A stretch of DNA of 64,000 nt, taken from positions 162,822-226,821 of the forward strand of contig JAHDHL010000005.1 in NCBI GenBank assembly GCA_020631355.1, in the 5' to 3' direction. Shown piece after piece: positions 9,424-18,798 of this stretch. The translations under genes were made by a program, and so were the position numbers. Each line of letters begins with the position of its first letter. Position 1 is the first letter of the stretch. Below the pieces are notes generated by a model. That model ran no database searches. It saw only the letters and a program-made list of their open reading frames with translations, and was not told the DNA's origin. The stretch is from Saprospiraceae bacterium. GTDB lineage: Bacteria > Bacteroidota > Bacteroidia > Chitinophagales > Saprospiraceae.

Positions 9424-10638
9424 TCAGACCCTTTCTATGATGACAGCATATCCTTGACCTACACCAATGCACATCGTGACGAGTGCATACCGCTTATTTT
9501 TTTCTAGTAATTCCAAAGCGGCACTCAACATGATACGGGTTCCGGTCATTCCCAATGGGTGACCAATGGCAATGGCTCCTCCGTTCGGATTGATTCTTGG
9601 GTCATCATCAGCCAATCCCCACTCTCGGATACATGCAAGTGATTGTGCGGCAAATGCCTCATTCAATTCTATGACATCCATATCTTCCATCCTTAAGCCT
9701 GCTTTAGCTAGGGCCTTATTGGAGGCACTAACGGGACCGATTCCCATGATACGCGGTTCCACACCCGTAACGGCAGAGGATACGATTCTGGCCAAAGGTT
9801 TTAATCCGTATTGTTTTACGGCATCTTCGGATGCAATGATAGTAGCGGCAGCACCATCGTTCAGTCCGGATGCATTACCAGCGGTTACAGTACCTCCATC
9901 TTCCGCTTTTTTGAATGCGGTCCTCAGTTTGGCCAAGGCCTCCAAGGTGGTAGTAGGACGAATAAACTCATCCTTACTGAATAGGATAGGCTCCTTTTTT
10001 CTTTGTGGAATACTTACAGGAATGATTTCCTTGTCCAATCTGCCGGATGCTTGTGCAGCAGTAGCTTTCATTTGTGAACGATAGGCGAATTGATCCTGGT
10101 CAGCCCTTGAAATCTTGAACATTTCCGCTAGGTTTTCGGCAGTGATACCCATTCCATCTGTACCAAACATCTTGTGTAGTTTCTTATTCACAAAACGCCA
10201 TCCAAAACTGGAATCGTGCATCTGTGCGTCCCGGCCGAATGGTTTGGATACCTTGGAAATCACCCAGGGACCACGGGTCATGTGTTCCAATCCTCCTGAA
10301 ATGAATACATCCCCATCCCCGGCCTTAATGGCTCTATTGGCATGGATGATGGACGACATGCCAGAAGAACAAAGCCTATTGACCGTTTCCCCAGGAACAG
10401 TGAAAGGTAATCCAGCTAGTAACAGACACATCCTTGCTACATTCCTGTTATCCTCTCCTGCTTGGTTGGCACAACCCATAATGACATCGTCATAGGCCTC
10501 CTTGGGTATGTTGGGATTTCTTCTGACTACTTCTGCAATGGCATGTGCCCCAAGGTCATCCGTACGGATGGGGGATAATGTTCCAGTGAATTTTCCGATT
10601 GGGGTTCTGATTCCATCAATGAGGTATGCTTCTTTCAT
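9424..10638 (-). CDS. paaJ: Acetyl-CoA acyltransferase, PaaJ-type thiolase
   Basis: A 404-residue thiolase of normal length. The nucleophilic Cys is in NRLCSSGMSS, the His in AIAIGHPLGMTG and the second Cys in TMCIGVGQG. In this pathway it would cleave both 3-oxo-5,6-dehydrosuberyl-CoA and 3-oxoadipyl-CoA. Sequence alone does not exclude a general acetyl-CoA C-acyltransferase, but the paa context favours PaaJ. It starts 9 bases after the hypothetical gene that overlaps paaI, so paaI, the hypothetical gene and paaJ form a tight unit. Confidence 0.88.
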   Translation of the reverse strand: MKEAYLIDGIRTPIGKFTGTLSPIRTDDLGAHAIAEVVRRNPNIPKEAYDDVIMGCANQAGEDNRNVARMCLLLAGLPFTVPGETVNRLCSSGMSSIIHANRAIKAGDGDVFISGGLEHMTRGPWVISKVSKPFGRDAQMHDSSFGWRFVNKKLHKMFGTDGMGITAENLAEMFKISRADQDQFAYRSQMKATAAQASGRLDKEIIPVSIPQRKKEPILFSKDEFIRPTTTLEALAKLRTAFKKAEDGGTVTAGNASGLNDGAAATIIASEDAVKQYGLKPLARIVSSAVTGVEPRIMGIGPVSASNKALAKAGLRMEDMDVIELNEAFAAQSLACIREWGLADDDPRINPNGGAIAIGHPLGMTGTRIMLSAALELLEKNKRYALVTMCIGVGQGYAVIIERV

Positions 10639-10647
10639 AATATCTGG

Positions 10648-11322
10648 TTAGTCTTTAGTAGGCAAAATGGTATTTAATAATTCGTTTTTCCGAACGAGAT
10701 ATACTTTTTGTAACAATGGGATGCTTCCCATTTTGAAAATCTTAGCCAAAAGTAAGGCAAAACTTTTCAACCAATCTGTTTTCATGCGTTCGGAAATGGT
10801 TTCTTGGAGTCTTTTACCTTGAGAAACAATTCCGGGATAGGATGGGTTGTCCCGGAATGCCATTAAGAGTGGAATTAATTCATCAATATATCCGATGAGT
10901 TGTATTTGTTGTTCGTAGGAAAAGGCCCTTTGGGGAATCTCAAAGGTGACCGCCTCAAAATCCTTGAAGAAATCCTCTTGGTATCCGATGACAATGCCAT
11001 CGTCAAAGATGGTGTTGCTGAAATTGTATTCCCGAATGAGTTCCAACCAACGTTCGAGGTATTTCACGACACTTTTGATACCAATCATTTCCCGTTTATC
11101 ATCGTTGAATTCTTTTTTTGATTTTGGGAAATGATGAATATCATATGGATAAAGTGAATTTTTATTGGGTAAGACCCTAAAATAGAACTTGGAGGATTCA
11201 TCCAAATCCTTGAGATGGATGTAGGCTTGGGTGTCATCCACGGGAATAACCAACTCATCCATTTTCCCAATGGTATTTTGAACGGCTTCCAATAATTGGT
11301 ACGGAATATCTTTCTTATTCAT
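10648..11322 (-). CDS. Hypothetical protein between paaI and paaJ
   Basis: A 224-residue soluble-looking protein with no signal peptide or membrane segment. It is rich in charged and aromatic residues, and the C-terminal third is probably helical (LLAKIFKMGSIPLLQKVYLV). I recognise no family and see no catalytic motif. Its start overlaps the end of paaI by 8 bases and its stop is 9 bases before paaJ, so it is very likely translated with them. It could be a paa accessory protein, but no function is assigned. Confidence 0.75.
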   Translation of the reverse strand: MNKKDIPYQLLEAVQNTIGKMDELVIPVDDTQAYIHLKDLDESSKFYFRVLPNKNSLYPYDIHHFPKSKKEFNDDKREMIGIKSVVKYLERWLELIREYNFSNTIFDDGIVIGYQEDFFKDFEAVTFEIPQRAFSYEQQIQLIGYIDELIPLLMAFRDNPSYPGIVSQGKRLQETISERMKTDWLKSFALLLAKIFKMGSIPLLQKVYLVRKNELLNTILPTKD

Positions 11323-11734
11323 CCAGTACGGTTCTCTTGGTTCTGTAAACTGTAGCTCGATAGAGTCCGATTTCCTTTTGTTCCTGATTGGTAACCTTTA
11401 CATCATACGTTGCTGTTTTTCTATTAGCGGATGTTTCGGTAGCCTCGGCAGTGAGGATGTCACCCATTTTTCCAGGATTGGGATAGGTAATGAATCCATC
11501 TAGTGTAACACTCAGAACATTATATGAATTGGATGCGAATGCCAAGGCCGAATCCGCTAGGCTGAAAGTAATTCCTCCATGTACAATCCCGAATCCATTC
11601 AGCATTTCTTTCCTGACCTCCATGCGTATCCTGGCATAACCCTCCCGATGTTCCAGTCCCTCGATATTCATCCATTGACTGAAGTAATCAGTGGACATCA
11701 TTCTTTCGAATACAGCTTTCGGTATTTGGTCCAT
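11315..11734 (-). CDS. paaI: PaaI-type hotdog thioesterase
   Basis: A 139-residue hotdog-fold protein with the PaaI signature GFGIVHGGITFSLADSA, in which the HGG loop and the Asp form the active site. PaaI hydrolyses ring-hydroxylated phenylacetyl-CoA products that would otherwise trap CoA. It starts 7 bases after the stop of the giant T9SS gene and overlaps the next gene by 8 bases. It is therefore probably on the same transcript as both, which is unusual for a cytoplasmic enzyme and a secreted giant. Confidence 0.88.
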   Translation of the reverse strand: MDQIPKAVFERMMSTDYFSQWMNIEGLEHREGYARIRMEVRKEMLNGFGIVHGGITFSLADSALAFASNSYNVLSVTLDGFITYPNPGKMGDILTAEATETSANRKTATYDVKVTNQEQKEIGLYRATVYRTKRTVLDE

Positions 11735-11741
11735 GTGTTAT

Positions 11742-14700
11742 TTATTGGATAATGATGATACCATTGAACATTCTGCGATTGCCAATAATCCTATACATGT
11801 AACTTCCCTTGGCCAAATCGCTGGTGTCTATACTGGTGCTTTTTTCGAACGTACCCGATTTGACTTTTTTACCATTGGCATTGAAAAGTACATAGCTTGA
11901 ACTTTCATTCCATTCGGTTTCGATATTCATCCAATATTCTGTGGGATTCGGGTAAACAATGATATCATTGTATTTCCCATTGATGAATATTGTTCTGATA
12001 GAAGAATACTCGAATGAAGCGTCAAGGTCTACCATCCTAAGCCTGTAGTAGGACTGCCCCTTGTAAGGGGAGGGGTCGAGCGATTGGTACTGGAGGGTTT
12101 CATTCGATTCACCGGCAGCATCTATCTGACCGATTTCCTCGAAATCAGTCCCATTCTTACTCCGTTCGATAATGAAGTAATCAGAATTGATTTCTGAACG
12201 GGTTTCCCATGTAAGGCGGACTTGGTTTTGTTCATTCAATCTTGCTTGGAATGATAATAATTCTACAGGTAGTGATGTACCCTCATTACTAACGATGAAC
12301 TGGCTGAAGGATGTAATGCCATTTCCGGTAGAAAATGATACATTCCCATCAAGACCAGCAGTTGTTTGGTCTCCGTCATCCATACTACTTCCCCAGGTTG
12401 TTCCGTCATCATTGGAATTCCTTTTGTATAATTTGAATGTGTTGGGAGTCGTGACATCAGCATTGGAAACATATCCTATTTTGTTGAAAGTAATACCATT
12501 CAATTCGGTAAAAGTAGGATTGCTACCATAATTATTGATGACCCAATAACAATTACTTACAGGGTAAGCACTGGGTAGTTCATCGGGATTGAGATTGATT
12601 CGGGTAACGACAACTTCACCATTCGGATGTGTACCACCGAAATCTATACTGACATCAGCCTCATTGAAATCAAACATGCCACCTGAATTGACATTGAGCC
12701 TTGAACTCTTTCCGCCCCCAACGGGTGCTGTTGATACCACACGAGCTGCATCACCATTCATATCACCGTGATTGGCCTTGATCCTATCTTGGACACGGGA
12801 TTCAGAGATATCTTCATTGAATTGGAAATAGGCGACCAAACCAGCTTCATCCTCGTACTTGGTAAGGTGTCTTGTATCCCTGATTTCTCCTTGGTCCAAT
12901 GCCTTATCCCAGACGCATAATTCATCTATTAATCCATCAAAATGGTCATCGATATTGCTACTTCTATAACGGGCCCCAATGATGATATCCCGATTGATAC
13001 TAGAAATACTACCGGTCATATTGGTTGTTCCATCCAACTTGCCATTCACATAGATTTTCAATTGGGTTCCATCATAGGTGGCTGCGATGTGATACCACTG
13101 GTCAGCCAATAAATCCGTACTTCCCGTGACACTCCAAGGACTGACTTCCCTTGAGCAGTAAGCCTTTCCGTTTTCGATTCCGAACTGGTATTGGCCGACT
13201 ACAAACCTATCATATTTCGTAAGAATATAGCCTGTCATATTATTCGTATTCGGCTTAATCCAAGCAGAGAATGAAAAAGGGGCCGTACCTGAGAAATCCA
13301 AGTCGGATGGTTGTCCCAGATTGAGATGACCTGATGTGTTGGGTTGGAATGCGTATTGGGGAATCGTATCAATGGAACAGGCATTCTCCACTGTAATCAA
13401 ACTTGTAATGGTTTGGGAATGACTACCGAAATTATCCGTTACGGTAAGGGATACATCATAAGTACCTGCATCGGAATAGGTAACCTTGGGTTGTCTGTCG
13501 GTTGAGGTACTGGGTTCCCCTCCGGGAAAACTCCATGCCCATGTGGCTCCATTCTGATTCAATGAGGAATGGTCGGAAAAGTAAAGGGTATCCTTGCCAC
13601 AATAGGAAGAAAATCGATCTACGGATATTTGCGCCAGAGGCGTACTATTTTCATAGAATTCAGCTTCATATACACTTCTGTTGGTGCCATTTCTGATTTT
13701 ACCTTCTTTGTAGAATGGAATCAGGTCGGTAGAATAGGTGCTGGCGGGTAAATCCGTATTGAATAATGCCCAATCCGCCATATTATTATTCCTATAATAG
13801 ACAGCTCGTTTCGTACCAATGTAAACACCTCCATTCGTACCCCTTTGGTGTACGATATTTGTTGCACTTTCCCCATTCAGTGCAGAAGTGGAAATCGTAG
13901 TCCAAGTACTACCTCCGTTGGTTGTCTTAAGTACTTGGAAGCCATCCAAGGCATTACCAGAATAAGGATATTTCCTTGCAAGCCATACTGTGTTTACGTC
14001 TGTACCATCCACAGTGAGGTCATATCTGACCCAATCCCTACTTCCGATTTCGGCTAGGGTAGGTGTGATATTGGTCCAGTTGGTTCCGCCATCAATGGAT
14101 TTCCAGACATCCTTTTTGTCCCACCAACCACCTCGGGTAGAGACATAGATGACATCCGGATTGGACCAGGCTACTTCAATTTTATCGACATTGGCGGGGA
14201 AAGTATGCTTGAGTTCGAAATTGACACCATCATCCATGGTCAACCAAAGTTCTGCGTCAATTCCAACATAAATCATGTTGTATGACCGGGGGTCGAATGC
14301 GAAGGGTCTACTCCAGAGATCCTTATTGAAAGGCAGGCTGGTATTGCTTGTCATTCGGTCACCCGAAAGCATTCTTTCTCCATAATCATAGTAGACTTTT
14401 CGTTCATCCGCATAATTGACTTTACCCAAGGTGTTATCACCACCTCCTGTTGATATCCATCCATTGTCATAAACATTATTATCCTTTAATAATGTACCGT
14501 TATGATAGGTTCCCCCTACCATGACATCACCGTCCCAGAACCCAGCATCGAATCCCCAGAAATCCGTTCCTGCAATTCCTAGCATTTTTCTGTCGAATGA
14601 CGCTCCTGTATCATTGGAATAAAAAATACCGCCATCATTAGCTATCCAGAGGTCATTTCCGAAAAATCGGATATCATGGATATCGGCATGAACGTAATTG

Positions 14701-16724
14701 GATTTATAGGAATGACTCCATTTGGATGGACAAGTGAAAGTATTGCCACCATCCGTAGATATCCAAAGATTCACTCCGCCTACAAATAGATGATCTGCAT
14801 TGTTATCGGCAACATCAAAAGCCAAATCATAATAATATTGTCCACCATCATCCGTTCCTTGGTCACTCCATGCCATCAGGTTTTGGTTGGTAAGGCTGGG
14901 TACTCCTGCGGGTTGTGGGCCACAACAGGTTCTGGTCCAATTTACTCCCTCATCCGAACTGACATAAATACCATACAATCCCGATCCTCCATTGGCTGAA
15001 CCCGTACAAAGTGCATAAACTTTGGTGGGGTCAGCGGGAGAGGTAGCTATTTCTGTTCTTCTTTGTTCATCTGAAGATGACAGATTGGTGGTGACACAAG
15101 TCAGGTTTTGGGAAGTACTCCAACTGGTACTACCACTGGATGTGAATGTATTTCCTCCGATGGCATCGGACATGGATGTACCTGTTCCTTCATCCATTTT
15201 CCAATAATGAACCAAGTTGGCCCATTGTGGGTGGGTATTGGTTACTGTCTGGCACCTGTAATCCTGAATTTCAGTAGCTGAAAGAATGCTCCTCCAAACC
15301 CTTACCTCAGCAATATTTCCATTGAAATTATTGCCATAGCTGGTTGTGCCATCCTGTCCCAATACTAAGTCTAGTGTAGTATTGACGGCATCGGTAATGA
15401 CTGCAGTACTGGTGTTGATCAGTTCGCCATTCTGATAGATATGCTTGTCTCCATCAGCATCATAAGTGACTGCAATGTGGTGCCATTCGCCATCACTGAT
15501 ACTTCCACCATTGACATCTATTCGGTTACTACCGTCGGACATGTTGAATTTCCAAGTGTTTCCATTAGAATTACAAGCCATTACGAATCCCTTGTTATTA
15601 CCACTATTCCAATTCTTATTGGAAAAGAAAGCGGGGTCACCTGACCAGTTTCCGGCTTTTATTCTCATTTCAATGGAAAAATCAACTAGGCTGCCATTTC
15701 CCGGATTGATATTGGAATTGGCCGTGAGATATTCACCATTGGCATCCATCTGAATACTTGGGAAGTTGGCTGTTGTAGTAGAAGCTATACCCGGCCAACC
15801 CGAGCCTGTAAGATTGAATGTCAAACCGCCGTCTACTGATTTGTAGAATTCAGTTCGGTTATCTACCTCTTTGACAGCGTAGAGGATATTATTATTGGAA
15901 GGGTGGAATTCCAATTCCTGGAATTCACCACCTTTGATTCTGGTGAAATTAAGACCTGCGTCATCCGTTCTGTATAATCCATCATTGGCACATAAGAATA
16001 GGATTTGATTATTGGTCGGATGCATGATGATATCCGTGAGTTCATGACCTGAGCTTTGGAATGTAGCATCGCCGATAGCAGTCCATGAAGTTCCACCATT
16101 TGTAGTTTTGTATAGGATGCCAGCGCCCTCAAAGTAGACGATGTCCGGATTGGTATGGTCTATTTCGATGGCAATGACATTATTGACTAGCATATCATTG
16201 GTCATCGGAGTCCAGTTCAACCCCTTATCCGTGGATTTCCATAAGCCTGCAGTGGCTGTACCTGCATATAGGATATTGGTATTGGACATGGCTTGCTCCA
16301 CCGTATAAATGTGTGCTGCACCTGCTGCATAACTCCTATCTACTGCAGCCTTGTCAAAGTCGAATGGTCCGATACAAGTCCAAGGAGAGGTTGGACTTCT
16401 GGAACTGATTCTTTGCTGGTATTCCTCATTGAGTTCCTTGGCTGTTCTCCAATCATTGGTTTTTGAAGAAAAACCATTGATATCCCTTTTGATGGTTCTG
16501 AGCCATCTTTTGTAATATTGGGTATGTCCATTTTTTCTGAATGGATGGTTTTTATAGTAGGTTTCGTATGCTTCGATTACGGCACCGATATCAGCATCTT
16601 CCTGATACATCATTTGGGCCCATTGGGGAAGACTTTCTGATTGTGAATGATACTTTTTCTCTACTTGTGCATGCGAAATGGAAATGGATAAGATGAAAAT
16701 TCCAATGATTAGAAAGTGTCTCAT
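11742..16724 (-). CDS. 1660-residue secreted T9SS multidomain protein
   Basis: A very large exported protein: signal peptide (residues 1-20, ending SHAQ); BNR/sortilin-like beta-propeller repeats (for example ILYAGTATAGLWKSTDKG and GILYKTTNGGTSW); a first LamG/concanavalin-like domain (about 325-500); a second long propeller region (about 560-1040); a PKD domain (WAWSFPGGEPS to YDVSLTVTDNFG); a second LamG domain (about 1150-1310); the PVELLSF linker; and a T9SS sorting domain (VYPNPTEYWMNIET to the end). Such proteins act as surface adhesins or binding scaffolds. No catalytic domain is evident. It lies between the paaH/outer-membrane-protein pair and paaI, all on one strand with a 7-base gap to paaI, so expression with the phenylacetate genes is plausible. 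Confidence 0.88.
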   Translation of the reverse strand: MRHFLIIGIFILSISISHAQVEKKYHSQSESLPQWAQMMYQEDADIGAVIEAYETYYKNHPFRKNGHTQYYKRWLRTIKRDINGFSSKTNDWRTAKELNEEYQQRISSRSPTSPWTCIGPFDFDKAAVDRSYAAGAAHIYTVEQAMSNTNILYAGTATAGLWKSTDKGLNWTPMTNDMLVNNVIAIEIDHTNPDIVYFEGAGILYKTTNGGTSWTAIGDATFQSSGHELTDIIMHPTNNQILFLCANDGLYRTDDAGLNFTRIKGGEFQELEFHPSNNNILYAVKEVDNRTEFYKSVDGGLTFNLTGSGWPGIASTTTANFPSIQMDANGEYLTANSNINPGNGSLVDFSIEMRIKAGNWSGDPAFFSNKNWNSGNNKGFVMACNSNGNTWKFNMSDGSNRIDVNGGSISDGEWHHIAVTYDADGDKHIYQNGELINTSTAVITDAVNTTLDLVLGQDGTTSYGNNFNGNIAEVRVWRSILSATEIQDYRCQTVTNTHPQWANLVHYWKMDEGTGTSMSDAIGGNTFTSSGSTSWSTSQNLTCVTTNLSSSDEQRRTEIATSPADPTKVYALCTGSANGGSGLYGIYVSSDEGVNWTRTCCGPQPAGVPSLTNQNLMAWSDQGTDDGGQYYYDLAFDVADNNADHLFVGGVNLWISTDGGNTFTCPSKWSHSYKSNYVHADIHDIRFFGNDLWIANDGGIFYSNDTGASFDRKMLGIAGTDFWGFDAGFWDGDVMVGGTYHNGTLLKDNNVYDNGWISTGGGDNTLGKVNYADERKVYYDYGERMLSGDRMTSNTSLPFNKDLWSRPFAFDPRSYNMIYVGIDAELWLTMDDGVNFELKHTFPANVDKIEVAWSNPDVIYVSTRGGWWDKKDVWKSIDGGTNWTNITPTLAEIGSRDWVRYDLTVDGTDVNTVWLARKYPYSGNALDGFQVLKTTNGGSTWTTISTSALNGESATNIVHQRGTNGGVYIGTKRAVYYRNNNMADWALFNTDLPASTYSTDLIPFYKEGKIRNGTNRSVYEAEFYENSTPLAQISVDRFSSYCGKDTLYFSDHSSLNQNGATWAWSFPGGEPSTSTDRQPKVTYSDAGTYDVSLTVTDNFGSHSQTITSLITVENACSIDTIPQYAFQPNTSGHLNLGQPSDLDFSGTAPFSFSAWIKPNTNNMTGYILTKYDRFVVGQYQFGIENGKAYCSREVSPWSVTGSTDLLADQWYHIAATYDGTQLKIYVNGKLDGTTNMTGSISSINRDIIIGARYRSSNIDDHFDGLIDELCVWDKALDQGEIRDTRHLTKYEDEAGLVAYFQFNEDISESRVQDRIKANHGDMNGDAARVVSTAPVGGGKSSRLNVNSGGMFDFNEADVSIDFGGTHPNGEVVVTRINLNPDELPSAYPVSNCYWVINNYGSNPTFTELNGITFNKIGYVSNADVTTPNTFKLYKRNSNDDGTTWGSSMDDGDQTTAGLDGNVSFSTGNGITSFSQFIVSNEGTSLPVELLSFQARLNEQNQVRLTWETRSEINSDYFIIERSKNGTDFEEIGQIDAAGESNETLQYQSLDPSPYKGQSYYRLRMVDLDASFEYSSIRTIFINGKYNDIIVYPNPTEYWMNIETEWNESSSYVLFNANGKKVKSGTFEKSTSIDTSDLAKGSYMYRIIGNRRMFNGIIIIQ

Positions 16725-16769
16725 TGTGATTGGTTTGGTAAAGATTAGTTTGACTGATGCTGTTTTCCT

Positions 16770-16785
16770 AATACCATGTGGTATT
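16770..16785. promoter_or_regulatory. 16-bp palindrome upstream of the giant T9SS gene
   Basis: AATACCATGTGGTATT is a perfect inverted repeat (7-bp arms, 2-bp centre) 46 bases upstream of the start codon. It could be an operator. Only one copy was noticed. Confidence 0.3.
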
Positions 16786-16937
16786 GGAATGGAGGGATAA
16801 AGATTCGGGTATTAATATTGTTAGGCTAAGATATGGAATGTTGTAGGTACATTCTGAGACTTTAAACCTAAAATTTTGAATTATTCTATGAATTATTTTT
16901 GAATGTATCCTAAGCTACACTTAGGCTGACATGCTTT

Positions 16938-17573
16938 TCATTGGACTGGATTGAATAAATATCCTATACCTATGATTAGGTCTAAGTTTCGTACCCATCT
17001 GGAAAAAGGGTCGGTGAGGTATGATGCGTAGGCATATTTATCATTACGACCATATACGGAAATCAGGCTGTAGTCTATTTTGAGGAAAGGTTGTAATCTA
17101 TTCCAAGCCGTATGGGAAATGTCCTGGATATATGTCATTGAAACTCCAAAATCTTTCTTGTCAAAGATGTAGGGATGTCCTGATGAAAGGGATTCGAATT
17201 CCTGTTGTAGGAGTATGCCTCCATAAACTCCTAAGGATAATCGTGCATCAATGGGTGTGATTTCCCATCCTAAAGAGAATTTACCAATGAAATAGGGGAG
17301 TTTCATATCCTGTTCTGAATGAGAATGGTAGATGCCTTTTTGCTGGAAATACAGTTCTTGTCTGAAAGAGAATACTCTGTTCTTTTTCTCAAGGAAAAAG
17401 CCGGACATATATGAAAAACGAGGTGTGATGAATTCTTTTCCTACGACATCATCATGGAGTTGGGATATTCCTATCCCTACCATGAAACCTGCCTCCCATT
17501 TTTTGGATTCGACTTGTGCAGTACATATGTGAATATATGAACAAACGAAAAGGATGATGGTTGTTGTTCTCAT
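16938..17573 (-). CDS. Outer-membrane beta-barrel protein in the paa cluster
   Basis: A 211-residue protein. The ATG at 17573 gives a signal peptide ending near CTAQVE; the in-frame TTG at 17582 is less likely. The rest is alternating beta strands with aromatic girdles (WEAGFMVGIGISQL, FIGKFSLGWEITP, LDLIIGIGYLF) and a barrel-like C-terminus, as in PorT/OmpW-sized Bacteroidota barrels of about eight strands. It begins 13 bases after the paaH stop, so it is probably cotranscribed with the paa genes. Uptake or sensing of a hydrophobic aromatic compound is possible, but nothing in the sequence proves it. Confidence 0.68.
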   Translation of the reverse strand: MRTTTIILFVCSYIHICTAQVESKKWEAGFMVGIGISQLHDDVVGKEFITPRFSYMSGFFLEKKNRVFSFRQELYFQQKGIYHSHSEQDMKLPYFIGKFSLGWEITPIDARLSLGVYGGILLQQEFESLSSGHPYIFDKKDFGVSMTYIQDISHTAWNRLQPFLKIDYSLISVYGRNDKYAYASYLTDPFSRWVRNLDLIIGIGYLFNPVQ

Positions 17574-17586
17574 GTAAATCAAAAGT

Positions 17587-18741
17587 CTAATAGAATGTCT
17601 TCCCTTTCTTACTCAATTTACGAAGCATGGGGCTACAACGGTATCGAGGCTCGTGATATTCATCAAAGAGCTCATCGAGAATGTGAACGCAGTTGTCAAT
17701 TCCTAATTCATCAGCCCATTTCAAAAGTCCTTTCGGGTAATTGACTCCTTTGGTCATTGCTAGGTCGATATCTTCCCTTGTCGCTACATTCAGGTATAGC
17801 GCATCAGCTGCTTCGTTGATGAGCATACTTACGATTCTTTCGACAATTTTTTTGCCTAGGGCCTTATCCGTGTCTGGTTCGGGATGCTGGATTCCCTCAC
17901 CATACTGATAAAATCCCCGGCCACTTTTTCTTCCTAGGAAACCTGCTTCCACTAATCGCTTTTGCGTAAATGACGGCTTATACCGTTCATCATAATAGAA
18001 TGCTTTGAACACGGTTTCCGTAACTGGATAATTGACATCATGCCCAATGAAATCCATTAGGGTGAAAGGTCCCATTCTGAATCCTCCGATTTCGGTCATG
18101 GCCCAATCTATTGTTGCCATATCTGCGATGCCTTCTTCCAATATCCTGATGGCTTCACCATAAAACGGACGTGCAACACGATTGACGATGAATGCCGGTG
18201 TATCCTTGGCCAGTACGGTTACCTTACTCCAATCGTCAATGATTTGTTTGGCCTGCTGGGTGATGGCCTCATCTGTTTGTACCGCAGGGATAATCTCAAC
18301 CAATTTCATGATAGGTGCAGGATTGAAGAAGTGTATCCCAATGACTCGACCCGGTATTTCGCAAGCTGCTGCAATGGATGTAACGGAAAGGGAGGATGTA
18401 TTCGTGGCCAGAATACAATCATCCGATACCATATCTTCCAGTTGTTTAAAGACTGCTTTCTTGATACTCAAATTCTCAATGATGGCCTCGATGATGAGTT
18501 CCCTATCGGCCATATCCACCATAGAACCCACATATTGGATATTGGAAAGAATAGATTCACATTGCTCTGATGAGAATTTTCCTTTGGCTTCTAACTTTTC
18601 AAGGGTTTTCCTCAATTTGGCATCCGCCTTTTTCAATGCTTCGGAGTTGTTGTCGAACACCTTTACCTGGCATCCGTGTTGTGCTGCTACCTGAGCAATT
18701 CCGCTTCCCATGGCTCCGGAGCCTATGATTCCTACTTTCAT
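17587..18741 (-). CDS. paaH: 3-hydroxyacyl-CoA dehydrogenase PaaH
   Basis: A 384-residue enzyme with the N-terminal NAD-binding loop GSGAMGSGIAQVAAQHG. The catalytic His lies in GIHFFNPAPIMKLVEII, a partner Asn in VNRVARPFYGEA, and two C-terminal 3HCDH domains follow (for example GPFTLMDFIGHDVN). It oxidises 3-hydroxyadipyl-CoA to 3-oxoadipyl-CoA with NAD. The length fits PaaH of Bacteroidota, which is shorter than the roughly 475-residue enzyme of E. coli. It lies 57 bases after paaG and is followed by the outer-membrane protein gene. Confidence 0.9.
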   Translation of the reverse strand: MKVGIIGSGAMGSGIAQVAAQHGCQVKVFDNNSEALKKADAKLRKTLEKLEAKGKFSSEQCESILSNIQYVGSMVDMADRELIIEAIIENLSIKKAVFKQLEDMVSDDCILATNTSSLSVTSIAAACEIPGRVIGIHFFNPAPIMKLVEIIPAVQTDEAITQQAKQIIDDWSKVTVLAKDTPAFIVNRVARPFYGEAIRILEEGIADMATIDWAMTEIGGFRMGPFTLMDFIGHDVNYPVTETVFKAFYYDERYKPSFTQKRLVEAGFLGRKSGRGFYQYGEGIQHPEPDTDKALGKKIVERIVSMLINEAADALYLNVATREDIDLAMTKGVNYPKGLLKWADELGIDNCVHILDELFDEYHEPRYRCSPMLRKLSKKGKTFY

Positions 18742-18798
18742 AAGTGAATTAAGATGTAATGTTGAAAAAGGTTGTGGTTGTGATTCCCGTTATGGCTG

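Noticed and set aside
9566..10084. 172-codon open frame antisense to paaJ
   Set aside because: It lies fully inside a strongly conserved thiolase gene. Long antisense frames arise there from codon bias.
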